Source of the DNA: Paenibacillus sp. FSL R5-0912
Lineage (GTDB): Bacteria; Bacillota; Bacilli; Paenibacillales; Paenibacillaceae
Length of the DNA stretch: 64,000 bases
Direction of reading: 5' to 3'
NCBI RefSeq assembly: GCF_000758605.1
Contig: NZ_CP009282.1
Coordinates: 6,448,001-6,512,000 of the forward strand
In this document: positions 35,702 through 44,513 of the stretch, piece by piece
Layout of the letters: the number at the start of each line of letters is the position of its first letter
Numbering within the stretch: position 1 is the stretch's first letter
Program-made: the position numbers and the translations under genes
Notes under the pieces: generated by a model
Told to the model about the DNA's origin: nothing
Databases searched by the model: none
What the model saw: only the letters and a program-made list of their open reading frames with translations

Positions 35702-35867
35702 TACAACATTTCCTTCGCTAAAGCGGTCCAAATCGGGAATTGTTGTATGAAAAGCAGCATTTCACCCCCACCGAGCAGTTAAGCGCGACAATTGCTGTAT
35801 TTTGTACAACATTCCTCATAAACACCCCGTTTCTTATGCTCCCAAGTTGCATTCCTTACAACATTTA
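35702..35867. repeat. Degenerate ~52-bp repeat array upstream of the dnaI terminus
   Basis: TTGTTGTAT at 35740 and TTGCTGTAT at 35792 are 52 bases apart; TACAAC at 35805 and 35857 are also 52 apart, with an earlier TACAAC at 35702. One copy contains TGTATTTTGTACA, a near-perfect dyad. It fills most of the 450-base gap between the YqzM-like gene and dnaI; no gene is supported there. Confidence 0.5.
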
Positions 35868-35969
35868 GCTCTCTTAAGCAACAAAAGACAGACCACTCAT
35901 AACCTCCGCAGCCCGTAAGCGGCGGGATTATAAATGATCCGTCCAGTAATATATATCATGCAGCGGAAT

Positions 35970-36926
35970 TTATCTTACCGTACCCCGCTGATTGTCCCCA
36001 TGGAGTGGAATGACATCCACAAACGGGGCGATCCGGTCCATCAGCCGCTGGCCCTTGTAGACCTCTTCGCCGTCCTTGCTGGTGATGCTGAGATGCTTCT
36101 CCAGACCGTCGAGCGGATAATTCGAGGTATAGAAGGTTGGCTTGCGGTTCATCCGGTAGTTCAGAATCGCTCCCAGCACATGATCACGGGCCCAGGGATT
36201 CAGGTTCTCGGCACCAATATCGTCAAAAATGAGCAGATCGCAGTTTTTCATCGTATCTACCATTTCCTTAAGCTTCTGGTTATCCATCATGATTAGCTTC
36301 AATTCTTCAATAAAGTCCGGCATGTACACAATCACGCCGCTGTGGCCGGCAATCGCTAGCTCATGGAGCAGATAGCACATCAGGAAGGTCTTGCCTGTCC
36401 CGAAGCTCCCCTGCAGGTAGATTCCCCGGGAAGTCAGGCCCTCTGCCCGCACAGTCGCAATATAATCAAATATTTTATTCACGGCACTGGCCCGCCGGGG
36501 GTCCTTGCCCATAATGTCCGTCTCGTCATATCCGCCGTTCAGCACCCGCTCATCCACATAGAAGCTGCGGATCCGCTTGCGGATGTTATCCTGGTTATCC
36601 TGCGCGATCTTCAGCTTGCAGGGTGTCTTGCGCTCATACAAATCCGGTATTCCGTTAACAGTCTCCACCGTGAGCTTGCTGTAATGTCCCTGGAAATCAT
36701 TCGGACAGTTCTCAAGGCCCGGACAGTTCTTGCAGTGGCGGTCCTCCTCGACATACTGGTAGAGCCGGCTTAAGTGCAGCCGCAGCCGTGACTCATCCAG
36801 CTCGGGATGATCAGCCTGAAGCTGCTTGACCAGGGGATTATTAAACAGTCCCTGCTCCAGATCACGGGAGCGCTGGCGCAGAGCGGAATTGTTCATCGAA
36901 CGCAGCACTTCGCCCATAGACTCCAT
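35970..36926 (-). CDS. dnaI: Primosomal protein DnaI, helicase loader
   Basis: AAA+ loader that delivers the replicative helicase DnaC onto DNA at oriC and restart sites. In 318 residues: N-terminal helicase-binding domain with a zinc-type cluster C65, C68, C74, H81; Walker A GSFGTGKT (173-180); Walker B LLIFDD (231-236); sensor region ITSKDG. Length matches B. subtilis DnaI (311). AGAGAGGTG precedes the ATG; it follows dnaB by 18 bases, the classical dnaB-dnaI pairing. Confidence 0.95.
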   Translation of the reverse strand: MESMGEVLRSMNNSALRQRSRDLEQGLFNNPLVKQLQADHPELDESRLRLHLSRLYQYVEEDRHCKNCPGLENCPNDFQGHYSKLTVETVNGIPDLYERKTPCKLKIAQDNQDNIRKRIRSFYVDERVLNGGYDETDIMGKDPRRASAVNKIFDYIATVRAEGLTSRGIYLQGSFGTGKTFLMCYLLHELAIAGHSGVIVYMPDFIEELKLIMMDNQKLKEMVDTMKNCDLLIFDDIGAENLNPWARDHVLGAILNYRMNRKPTFYTSNYPLDGLEKHLSITSKDGEEVYKGQRLMDRIAPFVDVIPLHGDNQRGTVR

Positions 36927-36944
36927 CGCCGCACCTCTCTTTCT

Positions 36945-38495
36945 TTAGGGCGTTCTCAGGACGCCCTTTTTCTTACTTGCCTTAATCTCGGCCGCTTTCT
37001 TCATCATCGCCGCGAATTCCTCATCCGATACGGTCCCGGCACTGCCGTCATCCAGCACAATCGGGATCTCCGGCTTGCCGGAACGTCCGGTGTTCTTCGT
37101 ATATGAACGCTGGCGTGTCCCCGCCGCAGCCGTGCCGGCAGAGCCGGAAGCCGCCCCCTTGCCCTTCACCTTGGACTGGTCGCGGATATAATGCACAGCC
37201 TTCTCATAAGTATTCACCTGCTTAACCAGCATGTTGGAGGCAATGGCCTCCACGAAATTGCGGTTCATCCGCTGGTCGCCGCCGGAGGCCACCATTGTCA
37301 TCAAATAATGAATCAGTACATTGATAACTTCACCATTGAGCTTGTAGTTCAAATCGATCTTCTCGAAGATATCCATCAGCTGGCCAGGAACAGCCCCGGG
37401 GAAAAACGTCTGCAGCAGACGTGTATAAGGTTCGTTACGCAGCATCATATTATATTGGTGAATGTCGCATTTGGACATAAATTGCGGAGGCACTTCTACA
37501 TAGAACTCCATTTCGACAGACTGCTCCACCGGCGCACCGGAAGGATCACTCTCATCAGCGGCAGCAGAGCGCAGCGATACCACCTTGGCAGCGGCGATCT
37601 CACGTTTCTCCTGGCGCTTCATATCCTGACGGAAATGCTGGCTGGCCTTGTACTGCAGTGTATCCAGAATCACCTCGCCATCCGGCGTGAAGACATCATC
37701 CTCGTCCAGCAGGCGGCATAGATCCTGCGGGCCAAGCTCGTACTTGCGGGCCACATAATTAATAACACCCATCTGGTTATGATCGAAACGCAGCTTCTCC
37801 ACATGCGCACGGTTGAGCGACTCACGCGGGAACCGCAGAATGATGTCGCTGTAGCCGATACTCGGCTCGCCGCCGTCAACTGTTCCCGGCTGACGCACGG
37901 TAGCTACCTCGGCCAGCGCCTGCTCCAGTTCGTAATCAATTACGTGGGTATTCAGCTCGAAAATATCATAAAAGGGCAGCGAAATATTCTCTTTACCGAT
38001 CGACCGCCGGCTCCATTCTTCCGGTTCCCGGTTCCAGAACTGCTCGCGCAGCGACAATACAGCAAATTTGCCGATTTTATCCCTTAGCAGCAGCGTTAAA
38101 TGCTGGGTCGCAAAAAATTCCGACGGCGACAACGGCGGCATTAATTCGTACTCATACATATAGTCATCGTTCTCCGCGGCATAAATCCGGCAGGTCTGCA
38201 GCAGCCCCACCGCTTCCAGCCGTGAAGCCTGGTCAACTAAATATTTGCGGCCCTTCTCATTAGGCTCTACGCCCAGAGTCATAAAGAGCCTGCGCTGCTG
38301 CTCCACACCGGAGTAGCCGATGGATTCAGCCGGTATATGCTCGAACAGCAGTCTGTACAGGCTGATGGCAAAAGCGCCGACCATCGGCTGATAGACCGAA
38401 CCGAGCATTCGTCCATCCACATGGCTTAGACCGAATTCGCGGGAAACGCAGTACCGATGATGTTCGGTGAAATGATGCAGGTTGCTCATACGCAT
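36945..38495 (-). CDS. dnaB: Replication initiation and membrane attachment protein DnaB
   Basis: Bacillota-specific DnaB (not the helicase), part of the DnaD-DnaB-DnaI loading chain at oriC. The 516 residues show an N-terminal winged-helix region, a central DnaB/DnaD C-terminal-type domain with the YxxxI-like region (INYVARKYELGPQ and FEKIDLNYKLNGEVINVLIHYLM), and a basic tail ending RPKKKG-like. Slightly longer than B. subtilis (472), with Ala/Gly/Ser-rich linkers near 455-490. GGGGGAGG upstream of the ATG. First gene of the dnaB-dnaI operon. Confidence 0.93.
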   Translation of the reverse strand: MRMSNLHHFTEHHRYCVSREFGLSHVDGRMLGSVYQPMVGAFAISLYRLLFEHIPAESIGYSGVEQQRRLFMTLGVEPNEKGRKYLVDQASRLEAVGLLQTCRIYAAENDDYMYEYELMPPLSPSEFFATQHLTLLLRDKIGKFAVLSLREQFWNREPEEWSRRSIGKENISLPFYDIFELNTHVIDYELEQALAEVATVRQPGTVDGGEPSIGYSDIILRFPRESLNRAHVEKLRFDHNQMGVINYVARKYELGPQDLCRLLDEDDVFTPDGEVILDTLQYKASQHFRQDMKRQEKREIAAAKVVSLRSAAADESDPSGAPVEQSVEMEFYVEVPPQFMSKCDIHQYNMMLRNEPYTRLLQTFFPGAVPGQLMDIFEKIDLNYKLNGEVINVLIHYLMTMVASGGDQRMNRNFVEAIASNMLVKQVNTYEKAVHYIRDQSKVKGKGAASGSAGTAAAGTRQRSYTKNTGRSGKPEIPIVLDDGSAGTVSDEEFAAMMKKAAEIKASKKKGVLRTP

Positions 38496-38650
38496 CTGCG
38501 GAAACCTCCCCCTCTTCTATACGAAATCATATAGATTTCTATTCTATCACAAAACACCCGGCCGGAAATGTAAAAAAAGGCCCAAAAAAGCTGCTTTTCC
38601 CCCTATTATCGACAGCTTGGTAACAGTTGCTGATTCTAGCGGAAAAGATA

Positions 38651-38696
38651 AGAAAAAAACGGCTTCCCCTTAGTTTTGAAGGAGATCAGCCGTTTG
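38651..38696 (-). terminator. Terminator of yuiB
   Basis: Arms AAACGGCT and AGCCGTTT with inner CTCCTT/AAGGGG pairing; seven T residues follow on the minus strand. Confidence 0.7.
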
Positions 38697-38721
38697 TTGT
38701 CTTGCCTGCTCTGCACTTTCC

Positions 38722-39018
38722 TCAGAACATTTTGTATCCGCCCAGCCGCAGCTTCTGAATGGTCCAGCCGCTCAGCACAGCACCGGCAAGGCCGGCTATA
38801 CCGGTCAGATAGTCGACTACATGAAAGGTTGAGAGATGCTCCCATAACGACATGGAGCTCCGGTCCCAGATGGAGTAGACCACTACGGGAAGAATAACGA
38901 TTATGAACAGGTATGCGGGAAACCACGTAGTCTTCATTAACATGTTAAGGATAAAGCCAATGCCAAACATCATGACAAAGAACAAAACGGCCAGAACAAA
39001 CACTGGAATAAATCCCAT
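38722..39018 (-). CDS. yuiB: YuiB family membrane protein
   Basis: 98-residue membrane protein with three predicted helices (about 3-27, 31-51, 69-89). The C-terminal KLRLGGYKMF strongly recalls the B. subtilis YuiB terminus LRKKGYQMF, and the family motif FGIGFxLNMLM is present. Function unknown. The ATG at 39018 is preceded by GAGGGGATGG. In B. subtilis yuiB lies beside yumB and yumC, as the homologues do here within 4 kb. Confidence 0.8.
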   Translation of the reverse strand: MGFIPVFVLAVLFFVMMFGIGFILNMLMKTTWFPAYLFIIVILPVVVYSIWDRSSMSLWEHLSTFHVVDYLTGIAGLAGAVLSGWTIQKLRLGGYKMF

Positions 39019-39297
39019 CGTACCGCCATCCCCTCTCTCTATAAAGAACCGCACACCAAACCTTATATAATAGTAAGTTTACTAGAAAAAATGTAGCGAA
39101 GCAATGAACATTATCGTCCAGTGGTTTGTGATCAGCGCAAACGGCGGCTGCAGAGTTTGCTCTTGGCCGTTCGCATGCGATACAATGCAAATAGCAAATG
39201 GAAACGGCTGCAGCGTCTTCATAAGAACGGTGCACGTTTCTTTTCGAAAATATGTTTATACATATTAAACGTATGCAAACTTTAAAGGAGTGAGAAC

Positions 39298-40056
39298 ATG
39301 AACGAAGCCGCTTTGACACTGGAAGGCTGGTATGCCCTGCATGACTTCCGCTCTCTCAATTGGACTGCCTGGACGGCAGCCGATGATGAAGAACGCGCTG
39401 TTGCCCTGGAGGAGCTGCATGCTTTCATGCAGGAGTGGGGGGCCGTGGAAGAAGCCAAGGAAGGCAGCTCCACCGTGTATTCCATCGTTGGCCAGAAAGC
39501 TGATTTCGTGATGATGTTTCTGCGGGAAAGCCTGGAAGCATTGAATGCACTTGAGACTGCTTATAACAAAATCGCCTTTGCCCAATATACTACCAAAGCC
39601 TATTCATATGTAAGTATTGTTGAACTCAGCAACTACGCCGCAGGAGGAACTGCGGGAGACGGCAGCGATCCGATGCTGAATCCGCATGTTGCCGCCCGGC
39701 TGAAGCCTATTCTGCCGCAAGCGAAGCATATCTGCTTCTATCCGATGAATAAGAAACGCGAGCTTGCGGACAACTGGTACATGCTCGACATGGACAAACG
39801 CCGTGAGCTGATGCATTCGCATGGCCTGATCGGCCGCGGATATGCCGGCAAGGTGAAGCAGATCATCTCCGGCTCCGTCGGATTCGATGACTGGGAGTGG
39901 GGCGTGACCCTGTTCGCTGAAGATGCCCTGCAGTTCAAGAAGCTGGTCTATGAGATGCGCTTTGATGAAGTGAGTGCCCGCTACGGCGAGTTCGGTCCCT
40001 TCTATGTCGGCAATCTGCTGACTGAGGAATCATTCGAAGAGATGCTGAAGCTCTAA
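39298..40056 (+). CDS. hemQ: Coproheme decarboxylase (HemQ)
   Basis: Last enzyme of the coproporphyrin-dependent heme pathway of Gram-positive bacteria; it decarboxylates coproheme to heme b with peroxide. Chlorite-dismutase fold of 252 residues. Y148 (in CFYPMNK) and H175 (in LMHSHG) keep the 27-residue spacing of the catalytic Tyr145 and proximal His172 of characterised HemQ. AAAGGAGTGAGAAC precedes the ATG. Its nearness to heme-using sdhC and the redox cluster is suggestive, but it is transcribed alone. Confidence 0.95.
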   Translation: MNEAALTLEGWYALHDFRSLNWTAWTAADDEERAVALEELHAFMQEWGAVEEAKEGSSTVYSIVGQKADFVMMFLRESLEALNALETAYNKIAFAQYTTKAYSYVSIVELSNYAAGGTAGDGSDPMLNPHVAARLKPILPQAKHICFYPMNKKRELADNWYMLDMDKRRELMHSHGLIGRGYAGKVKQIISGSVGFDDWEWGVTLFAEDALQFKKLVYEMRFDEVSARYGEFGPFYVGNLLTEESFEEMLKL

Positions 40057-40086
40057 AAGCGGGAAATAGCCACAATTATGTAAAGG

Positions 40087-40118
40087 TAAGGTTTCCTCGA
40101 TGGAAGCCTTATTTTTAT
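40087..40118 (+). terminator. Terminator of hemQ
   Basis: AAGGTTTCC-tcga-TGGAAGCCTT hairpin followed by ATTTTTATTTGG, 31 bases after the hemQ stop. Confidence 0.7.
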
Positions 40119-40185
40119 TTGGTCTTTCCAAGTGGCCGCCCTATTAACTTTTGGTTCGCTTATGGCAGCGCTGCTGTCCAATAAA

Positions 40186-40227
40186 CGCAAATAGACCGCC
40201 CCTTCGCAGAGGTATGCGGTCTGTTTG
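40186..40227 (-). terminator. Terminator of the yumB operon
   Basis: AAATAGACCGC paired with GCGGTCTGTTT around a loop, downstream of the 91-residue gene on the minus strand, with a TTTG tail. Confidence 0.55.
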
Positions 40228-40253
40228 TCGTGTTTACAAATTATTAAAATCAC

Positions 40254-40529
40254 TTATGCCGAAGGTTCTTTACCGTCCTCATCGTCCTCATCGTCATCAT
40301 CCCGCAGACTCTCCAGATATTCAGCCGTCGCCCGGTCACGTGCGCGGCCTTTATCCTTCAGACGCTCTATCGCCGGGAGAATGAGAATGTCGATTTCCTT
40401 CTGGATGTTGTAAGCCAGATCATACCGTGTCTGATCCTCAAGATAGGAACCCACCTCAATCAGAGCATTATACCGGTCCAGCTCCTCACGCGTGAGCAGT
40501 CCGCGAACTTGTACGCTGCAATGGCGCAT
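40254..40529 (-). CDS. Small acidic protein of unknown function
   Basis: 91 residues: helical and charged, with a C-terminal run of Asp/Glu (DDDDEDDEDG). No membrane segment or recognisable motif. It starts one base after the stop codon of the NADH dehydrogenase gene, so it is translationally coupled, and the same operon terminator follows. The start lacks an ideal ribosome-binding site. I do not recognise the family. Confidence 0.65.
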   Translation of the reverse strand: MRHCSVQVRGLLTREELDRYNALIEVGSYLEDQTRYDLAYNIQKEIDILILPAIERLKDKGRARDRATAEYLESLRDDDDEDDEDGKEPSA

Positions 40530-40530
40530 C

Positions 40531-41724
40531 TTAGAGGAATCTTCCTTTTTTGAGTACCAGCGGAATGCCGCCGATAATGAGCAGGTAGCGCATGTCTACA
40601 ACCTTCTTCAGCTGCGCCGCTGTCCAGCCCTTATAGGTCTTGTCGCCCACTACTGCAATCCCCTGACCTTTGCCCAGCGAGGCTACGGTGCCTTTGTTGC
40701 TGAATGTAAACTTCTTCGGCTGCTGGCTGCGGATGGCCGCTACAAGATTATGCGCACAGCATTCTCCCTGCTGCATAGCAATCTGTGCCGTTGGAGGGTA
40801 AGGACGTCCTTCCGGATTAATCATGAGGGAACCGTCACCAATGATGAAGATATTCTCATGTCCTGGAGCACGCAGGTATTCGTCTACCTTCACACGCCCG
40901 CGCATGGCTTCGAAGCCGGCAGCTTCAATCAGACGGTTGCCGCGGATACCACCGGTCCACACGATAGTGGAAGCCTTGATTTCTTCACCGGTTGCAAGAA
41001 TAACACCGCCAGGCAGGCATTCCTTGATCGCCACGCCGAACTTGAAGGTTACCCCCTTCTTCGTAAGCACTGTCATCGCATGCTCGACAAGCTCCGGAGC
41101 GAACCCCGGCAGCGCAGTAGGGGCAGCCTCAATATTGTAGATGTTAACCATGCTTGGATCGACATCATATTCTTTGCACAGCGCCGGAATCCGGTCTGCC
41201 AGTTCGGCCACAAACTCAATGCCGCTGAAGCCCGCGCCGCCCACAACAAAGTTAATATGCTCCTGTGCATTATTCTCATTCTTGTATTTGGCAAATTGAT
41301 ACTGGGTATGTTCACGGATCAGCCGCACGGAGTTAATGCTGCGGATAGTCAGCGCATATTTGTCGAGTCCCGGAATTCCGAAGGTTTCAGGCTCGCCGCC
41401 AAGTGCGATTACGAGATAATCATACGAGAGGGTTCCATCTTCCAGAATAACCTTCTTCTGCTGGGTGCGGATCTCCTGTACGGAAGATTTAACAAGATCG
41501 ATTTTGAATTCATCGATAAGCTTGGAGATGGATACGCGTGTATGCTCGACGCTGTCCGTTCCTGCTGCTGGCATATGCAGATGGGTCGTGAAATAATGAT
41601 ATTCATGGCGGTTGACCAGAGTTACATCCGCTTCATTATAGTTCAAAGCTTTCTGCAGCCGCTGGGCGGTCAAAATACCTCCATATCCCGCGCCTAGGAT
41701 AACGATTTTGGGAATACTGCTCAT
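40531..41724 (-). CDS. Type II NADH dehydrogenase (YumB-like)
   Basis: Single-subunit FAD enzyme, 397 residues, passing electrons from NADH to menaquinone without proton pumping. The FAD motif ILGAGYGGILTAQRL is at the N-terminus; the second Rossmann VVGGAGFSGIEFVAELADRI binds NADH; FIIGDGSLM is the C-terminal FAD contact, and LVIALGGEPETFGIPGL is the substrate loop. Length fits YumB and other NDH-2. GGAGCC precedes the ATG. Divergent from the ferredoxin-NADP reductase gene, as yumB/yumC are neighbours in Bacillus. Confidence 0.9.
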   Translation of the reverse strand: MSSIPKIVILGAGYGGILTAQRLQKALNYNEADVTLVNRHEYHYFTTHLHMPAAGTDSVEHTRVSISKLIDEFKIDLVKSSVQEIRTQQKKVILEDGTLSYDYLVIALGGEPETFGIPGLDKYALTIRSINSVRLIREHTQYQFAKYKNENNAQEHINFVVGGAGFSGIEFVAELADRIPALCKEYDVDPSMVNIYNIEAAPTALPGFAPELVEHAMTVLTKKGVTFKFGVAIKECLPGGVILATGEEIKASTIVWTGGIRGNRLIEAAGFEAMRGRVKVDEYLRAPGHENIFIIGDGSLMINPEGRPYPPTAQIAMQQGECCAHNLVAAIRSQQPKKFTFSNKGTVASLGKGQGIAVVGDKTYKGWTAAQLKKVVDMRYLLIIGGIPLVLKKGRFL

Positions 41725-41939
41725 GTTCCGGCTCCTTCCAACAGGTGAATCTGTCTATGTGTTATTTTTTGTAAAAAAATCAGGTTTCTTTTGTGAATTT
41801 ATACACTTAAATTCAGAAGAATTTCCAATAAAACTTAAAGGATTTCTAAAATAACCATATCCATTGTAAACCTTAGTATCGTTTTAATCAAATACAATCA
41901 TACAACAAAATGTCACATTTTTCAGCGAAATCAAAGCCT

Positions 41940-41968
41940 TTGCAGCAGGGTCCTACAATGTTTATAAT
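41940..41968 (+). promoter_or_regulatory. Promoter of the ferredoxin-NADP reductase gene
   Basis: TTGCAG, a 17-base spacer and a perfect TATAAT (41963-41968), 56 bases before the GTG start. Sigma-A type. The rest of the 300-base divergent region shows no clear operator. Confidence 0.65.
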
Positions 41969-42024
41969 GAGTAGGTACGCTAGTATGGCAATTTGAAACT
42001 ATCAACTCGGAGGTGTAATATTAC

Positions 42025-43023
42025 GTGACACTAGAGCAATCCGTTCCTATGAGCGATCTGATCATCATAGGCGGGGGACCAGCCGGTATGTTTGCCGCTT
42101 TTTACGGCGGTATGCGCCAGGCTTCGGTAACACTTATTGAAAGTATGCCCCAATTGGGGGGGCAGCTTGCTGCTCTTTATCCCGAAAAATATATTTACGA
42201 CGTGGCCGGTTTTCCTAAGATCACCGGACAGGAGCTGGTGGATAACCTTTCACGGCAAATGGAGCTCTTCCAGTCTGATATCCGTCTGGAGGAGAAGGTA
42301 GTATCTGTTGTGAAGCAGGACGAGCGCCACTTCGTCGTCACCACCGATAAAGCTGAATATCACAGCAAAGCTATTATTATCACAGCAGGTGTAGGGGCAT
42401 TCGAGCCGCGGCGCCTAGAAGTGCCTGATGCGCAGCGTTTCGAGAAAGCCAACCTGAATTATTTTGTAAGCGATCTGAATGCATATAAAGGCAAGAAGGT
42501 GCTGATCAGCGGCGGCGGCGATTCTGCCGTGGACTGGGCGCTTATGCTTGAGCCTATCGCGGAGCAGGTAACCCTGATTCACCGCCGGGATAAATTCCGC
42601 GCACATGAACACAGTGTAGAGAATCTGATGGCCTCCAAGGTTAATGTAATTACGCCATCTGAGATCACTGAGCTGCACGGTGATGAGTTTATAACCAAGG
42701 TAACCTTGTCCCATATTAAGACCAAAGAAACTCAGGAAATCGAAGTAGACAGTGTAATTGTCAATTTCGGCTTTGTCTCCTCACTGGGACCGATTGCGGA
42801 ATGGGGAATTGAGATCGAAGGCAACTCCATTGTGGTAGACTCACGCATGGAGACCTGCATTCCGGGTATCTTTGCCGCAGGCGATATCACTACCTATCCA
42901 GGCAAGCTGAAGCTGATTGCTGTTGGATTCGGAGAAGCGCCGACTGCTGTGAATAACGCCAAGGTGTATATTGATCCGGAAGCGAAGCTGTCCCCTGGAC
43001 ACAGCAGTAATCTCAAACTCTAG
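42025..43023 (+). CDS. yumC: Ferredoxin-NADP+ reductase (YumC type)
   Basis: Thioredoxin-reductase-like flavoprotein, 332 residues, that moves electrons between NADPH and ferredoxin or flavodoxin. FAD motif IIGGGPAGMFAAFYGG and the family block PQLGGQLAALYPEKYIYDVAGFP; NADP motif ISGGGDSAVDWALML. The redox CxxC of thioredoxin reductase is absent, which marks the YumC/FNR group. GTG start with GGAGGTG upstream. Own promoter with perfect -10. Confidence 0.92.
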   Translation: MTLEQSVPMSDLIIIGGGPAGMFAAFYGGMRQASVTLIESMPQLGGQLAALYPEKYIYDVAGFPKITGQELVDNLSRQMELFQSDIRLEEKVVSVVKQDERHFVVTTDKAEYHSKAIIITAGVGAFEPRRLEVPDAQRFEKANLNYFVSDLNAYKGKKVLISGGGDSAVDWALMLEPIAEQVTLIHRRDKFRAHEHSVENLMASKVNVITPSEITELHGDEFITKVTLSHIKTKETQEIEVDSVIVNFGFVSSLGPIAEWGIEIEGNSIVVDSRMETCIPGIFAAGDITTYPGKLKLIAVGFGEAPTAVNNAKVYIDPEAKLSPGHSSNLKL

Positions 43024-43049
43024 AATTGCGTATAACCTAAAACCTACAA

Positions 43050-43104
43050 TAAAAGGGTATCCTTTCAGGTTGATTCCACCTCAACTTGAAAAGATACCCT
43101 ATTC
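43050..43104. terminator. Bidirectional terminator between yumC and sda
   Basis: Long imperfect hairpin GGGTATCCTTTCAGGTTGA / TCAACTTGAAAAGATACCC with a seven-base loop between convergent genes. The T tail is better on the minus (sda) side. Confidence 0.75.
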
Positions 43105-43158
43105 TGTGTTACTTGCGGTTTGATTAATTCTGGGTGCTGTAAAAGTTTGCTCTGATCT

Positions 43159-43302
43159 TTAGTGAAGAACCGCATGAACTGGAGAGTGTAAGTTCCGTTT
43201 GCGAATTTCAGCGAGTAACAGAGCGATGAAATCATGCTCCAATTGCAGCTCTATCGCTCTATGATAAGAGTCCAGCAGCATCTCATCCGACAATTCAACC
43301 AT
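43159..43302 (-). CDS. sda: Sda, sporulation checkpoint inhibitor
   Basis: A 47-residue helical-hairpin protein reading MVELSDEMLLDSYHRA then a second helix with DFIALLLAEIRKRNL. It aligns along its length with B. subtilis Sda (LSDELLIESYFKA...DFIELIENEIKRRSL). Sda binds the sporulation kinase KinA and blocks autophosphorylation when replication is disturbed. GGTAGGTG lies before the ATG. A good promoter and a cluster of DnaA boxes lie upstream, matching the known DnaA control of sda. The gene is short and easily missed. Confidence 0.9.
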   Translation of the reverse strand: MVELSDEMLLDSYHRAIELQLEHDFIALLLAEIRKRNLHSPVHAVLH

Positions 43303-43340
43303 AACGTTCACCTACCTTTCCTTTATTTGGATCTGAATCT

Positions 43341-43369
43341 ATCATAGCAAACTATCATTATTCGAACAA
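43341..43369 (-). promoter_or_regulatory. Promoter of sda
   Basis: Minus strand -35 TTGTTC, 17-base spacer, -10 TATGAT preceded by TGC (extended -10), 38 bases before the sda ATG. The nearest DnaA box begins 10 bases upstream of the -35. Confidence 0.65.
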
Positions 43370-43378
43370 GCGTTCTCA

Positions 43379-43503
43379 TTATCCACAAGCTACTGTGGAG
43401 ATCCTGTGCATAATATGTTAGTAAGGGTTGCAATGTCAGGTGCTGCACGGTGGACTATGGGGATAATAGTTATGCACAGGGGAAGAGCTCCCGCTTATCC
43501 TTA
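43379..43503. promoter_or_regulatory. DnaA-box cluster upstream of sda
   Basis: Perfect TTATNCACA boxes at 43379-43387 (TTATCCACA, plus), 43405-43413 (TTATGCACA, minus) and 43470-43478 (TTATGCACA, plus). One-mismatch box at 43458-43466 (minus) and a two-mismatch box at 43495-43503. Five sites in 125 bases with mixed orientations. Confidence 0.82.
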
Positions 43504-43640
43504 AAAATAATTTTTAGAATGTTCATAATTGGCTGGGATTTTTATGTTCATATTACCTCGGATTTGACATGACTAAACGCAATATTATCTCATTACTATA
43601 TTTATCGTCAATTATTAAAATTTCCTTAATTAATTTTTGG

Positions 43641-44303
43641 TTATTTTGGTCTTGTATTTACTTCCAGAATCCATATTTTTCCCCGATGATCTACAGCATA
43701 ATCGAAACCAAGCTCGCCGATACCAGGGAAATGCCGTTCCAGCAGTTCAATGCAGACTAAAGTCAGCCGGCGCATCTCCGCTTTCTTCGCAGAGGTCCGG
43801 ATTCCGGGGAGCGACCTTCTCAGTCCATGGCGGCAGCTGAGCATTGTTCCCCCTTTACAGAGGTTAGTTACGAACAATCCCGGCCGGGCTACCCTGCCTA
43901 CCATGGAGCGGAATTCCCAATGATCGCCGTTCTTCACCACTTTGACCCGGTAATCAATCGGACGCCCCGAAATCCGGGCAAGTGAAATGCCTTGCTGGAT
44001 CAAATATCTCCGCTTTACCTTGAACCGGTCCAGCGCATACCTCATCGAAGCGAAATCACGATATATACGTGTATTATGCATATAAGTGAAGCCATAACCC
44101 CGGTGATCCCGGAACACCTTGATCACCCCGTAGCCTCCGCCACCGACAACTGGCTTAATTACAACATTCCCGTATCTTCCCAGCATCGCCAACAATCCGG
44201 CAGCACTATATTCCCGGGTTCTCGGAATGTAACCGGCAACCCGTGAATCGCTAAGCAACGCCGCGGTCTTCAGCAACTTGCTTGCCAGTTCTCTCCCCGC
44301 CAT
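43641..44303 (-). CDS. YheC/YheD family endospore coat-associated protein
   Basis: 220-residue protein with the ATP-grasp-like layout of the YheC/YheD family. It has VIKPVVGGGGYGVIKV near 48-63, the block GRPIDYRVKVVKNGDHWEFRSMVGRVAR, and the C-terminal GELGFDYAVDHRGKIWILEVNTRPK, which carries the acidic metal/ATP contacts. Shorter than YheC (363) and YheD (453) of B. subtilis; such short forms are common in Paenibacillus as far as I know. GGAGAGGG before the ATG. Likely spore-coat associated; substrate unknown. Confidence 0.8.
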   Translation of the reverse strand: MAGRELASKLLKTAALLSDSRVAGYIPRTREYSAAGLLAMLGRYGNVVIKPVVGGGGYGVIKVFRDHRGYGFTYMHNTRIYRDFASMRYALDRFKVKRRYLIQQGISLARISGRPIDYRVKVVKNGDHWEFRSMVGRVARPGLFVTNLCKGGTMLSCRHGLRRSLPGIRTSAKKAEMRRLTLVCIELLERHFPGIGELGFDYAVDHRGKIWILEVNTRPK

Positions 44304-44513
44304 TTTTTCGCCCTCTCCTTTCGAATTCCCAGCCTACCCTATAGATTACTCACGAAAGACCGCACCCTCCTGTATGATTGTCCGTGGTAATGGAGTTCAC
44401 AGCAAAAAAGGGCATATAGCCCCAAGGGCCGTATGTCCCGGTGTTCCGTTTATTCCAGAGCTGGAATATTCTTAAAATTCGTTGTATTATAGCCTGGAGG
44501 GGAGGGTTTCCTA

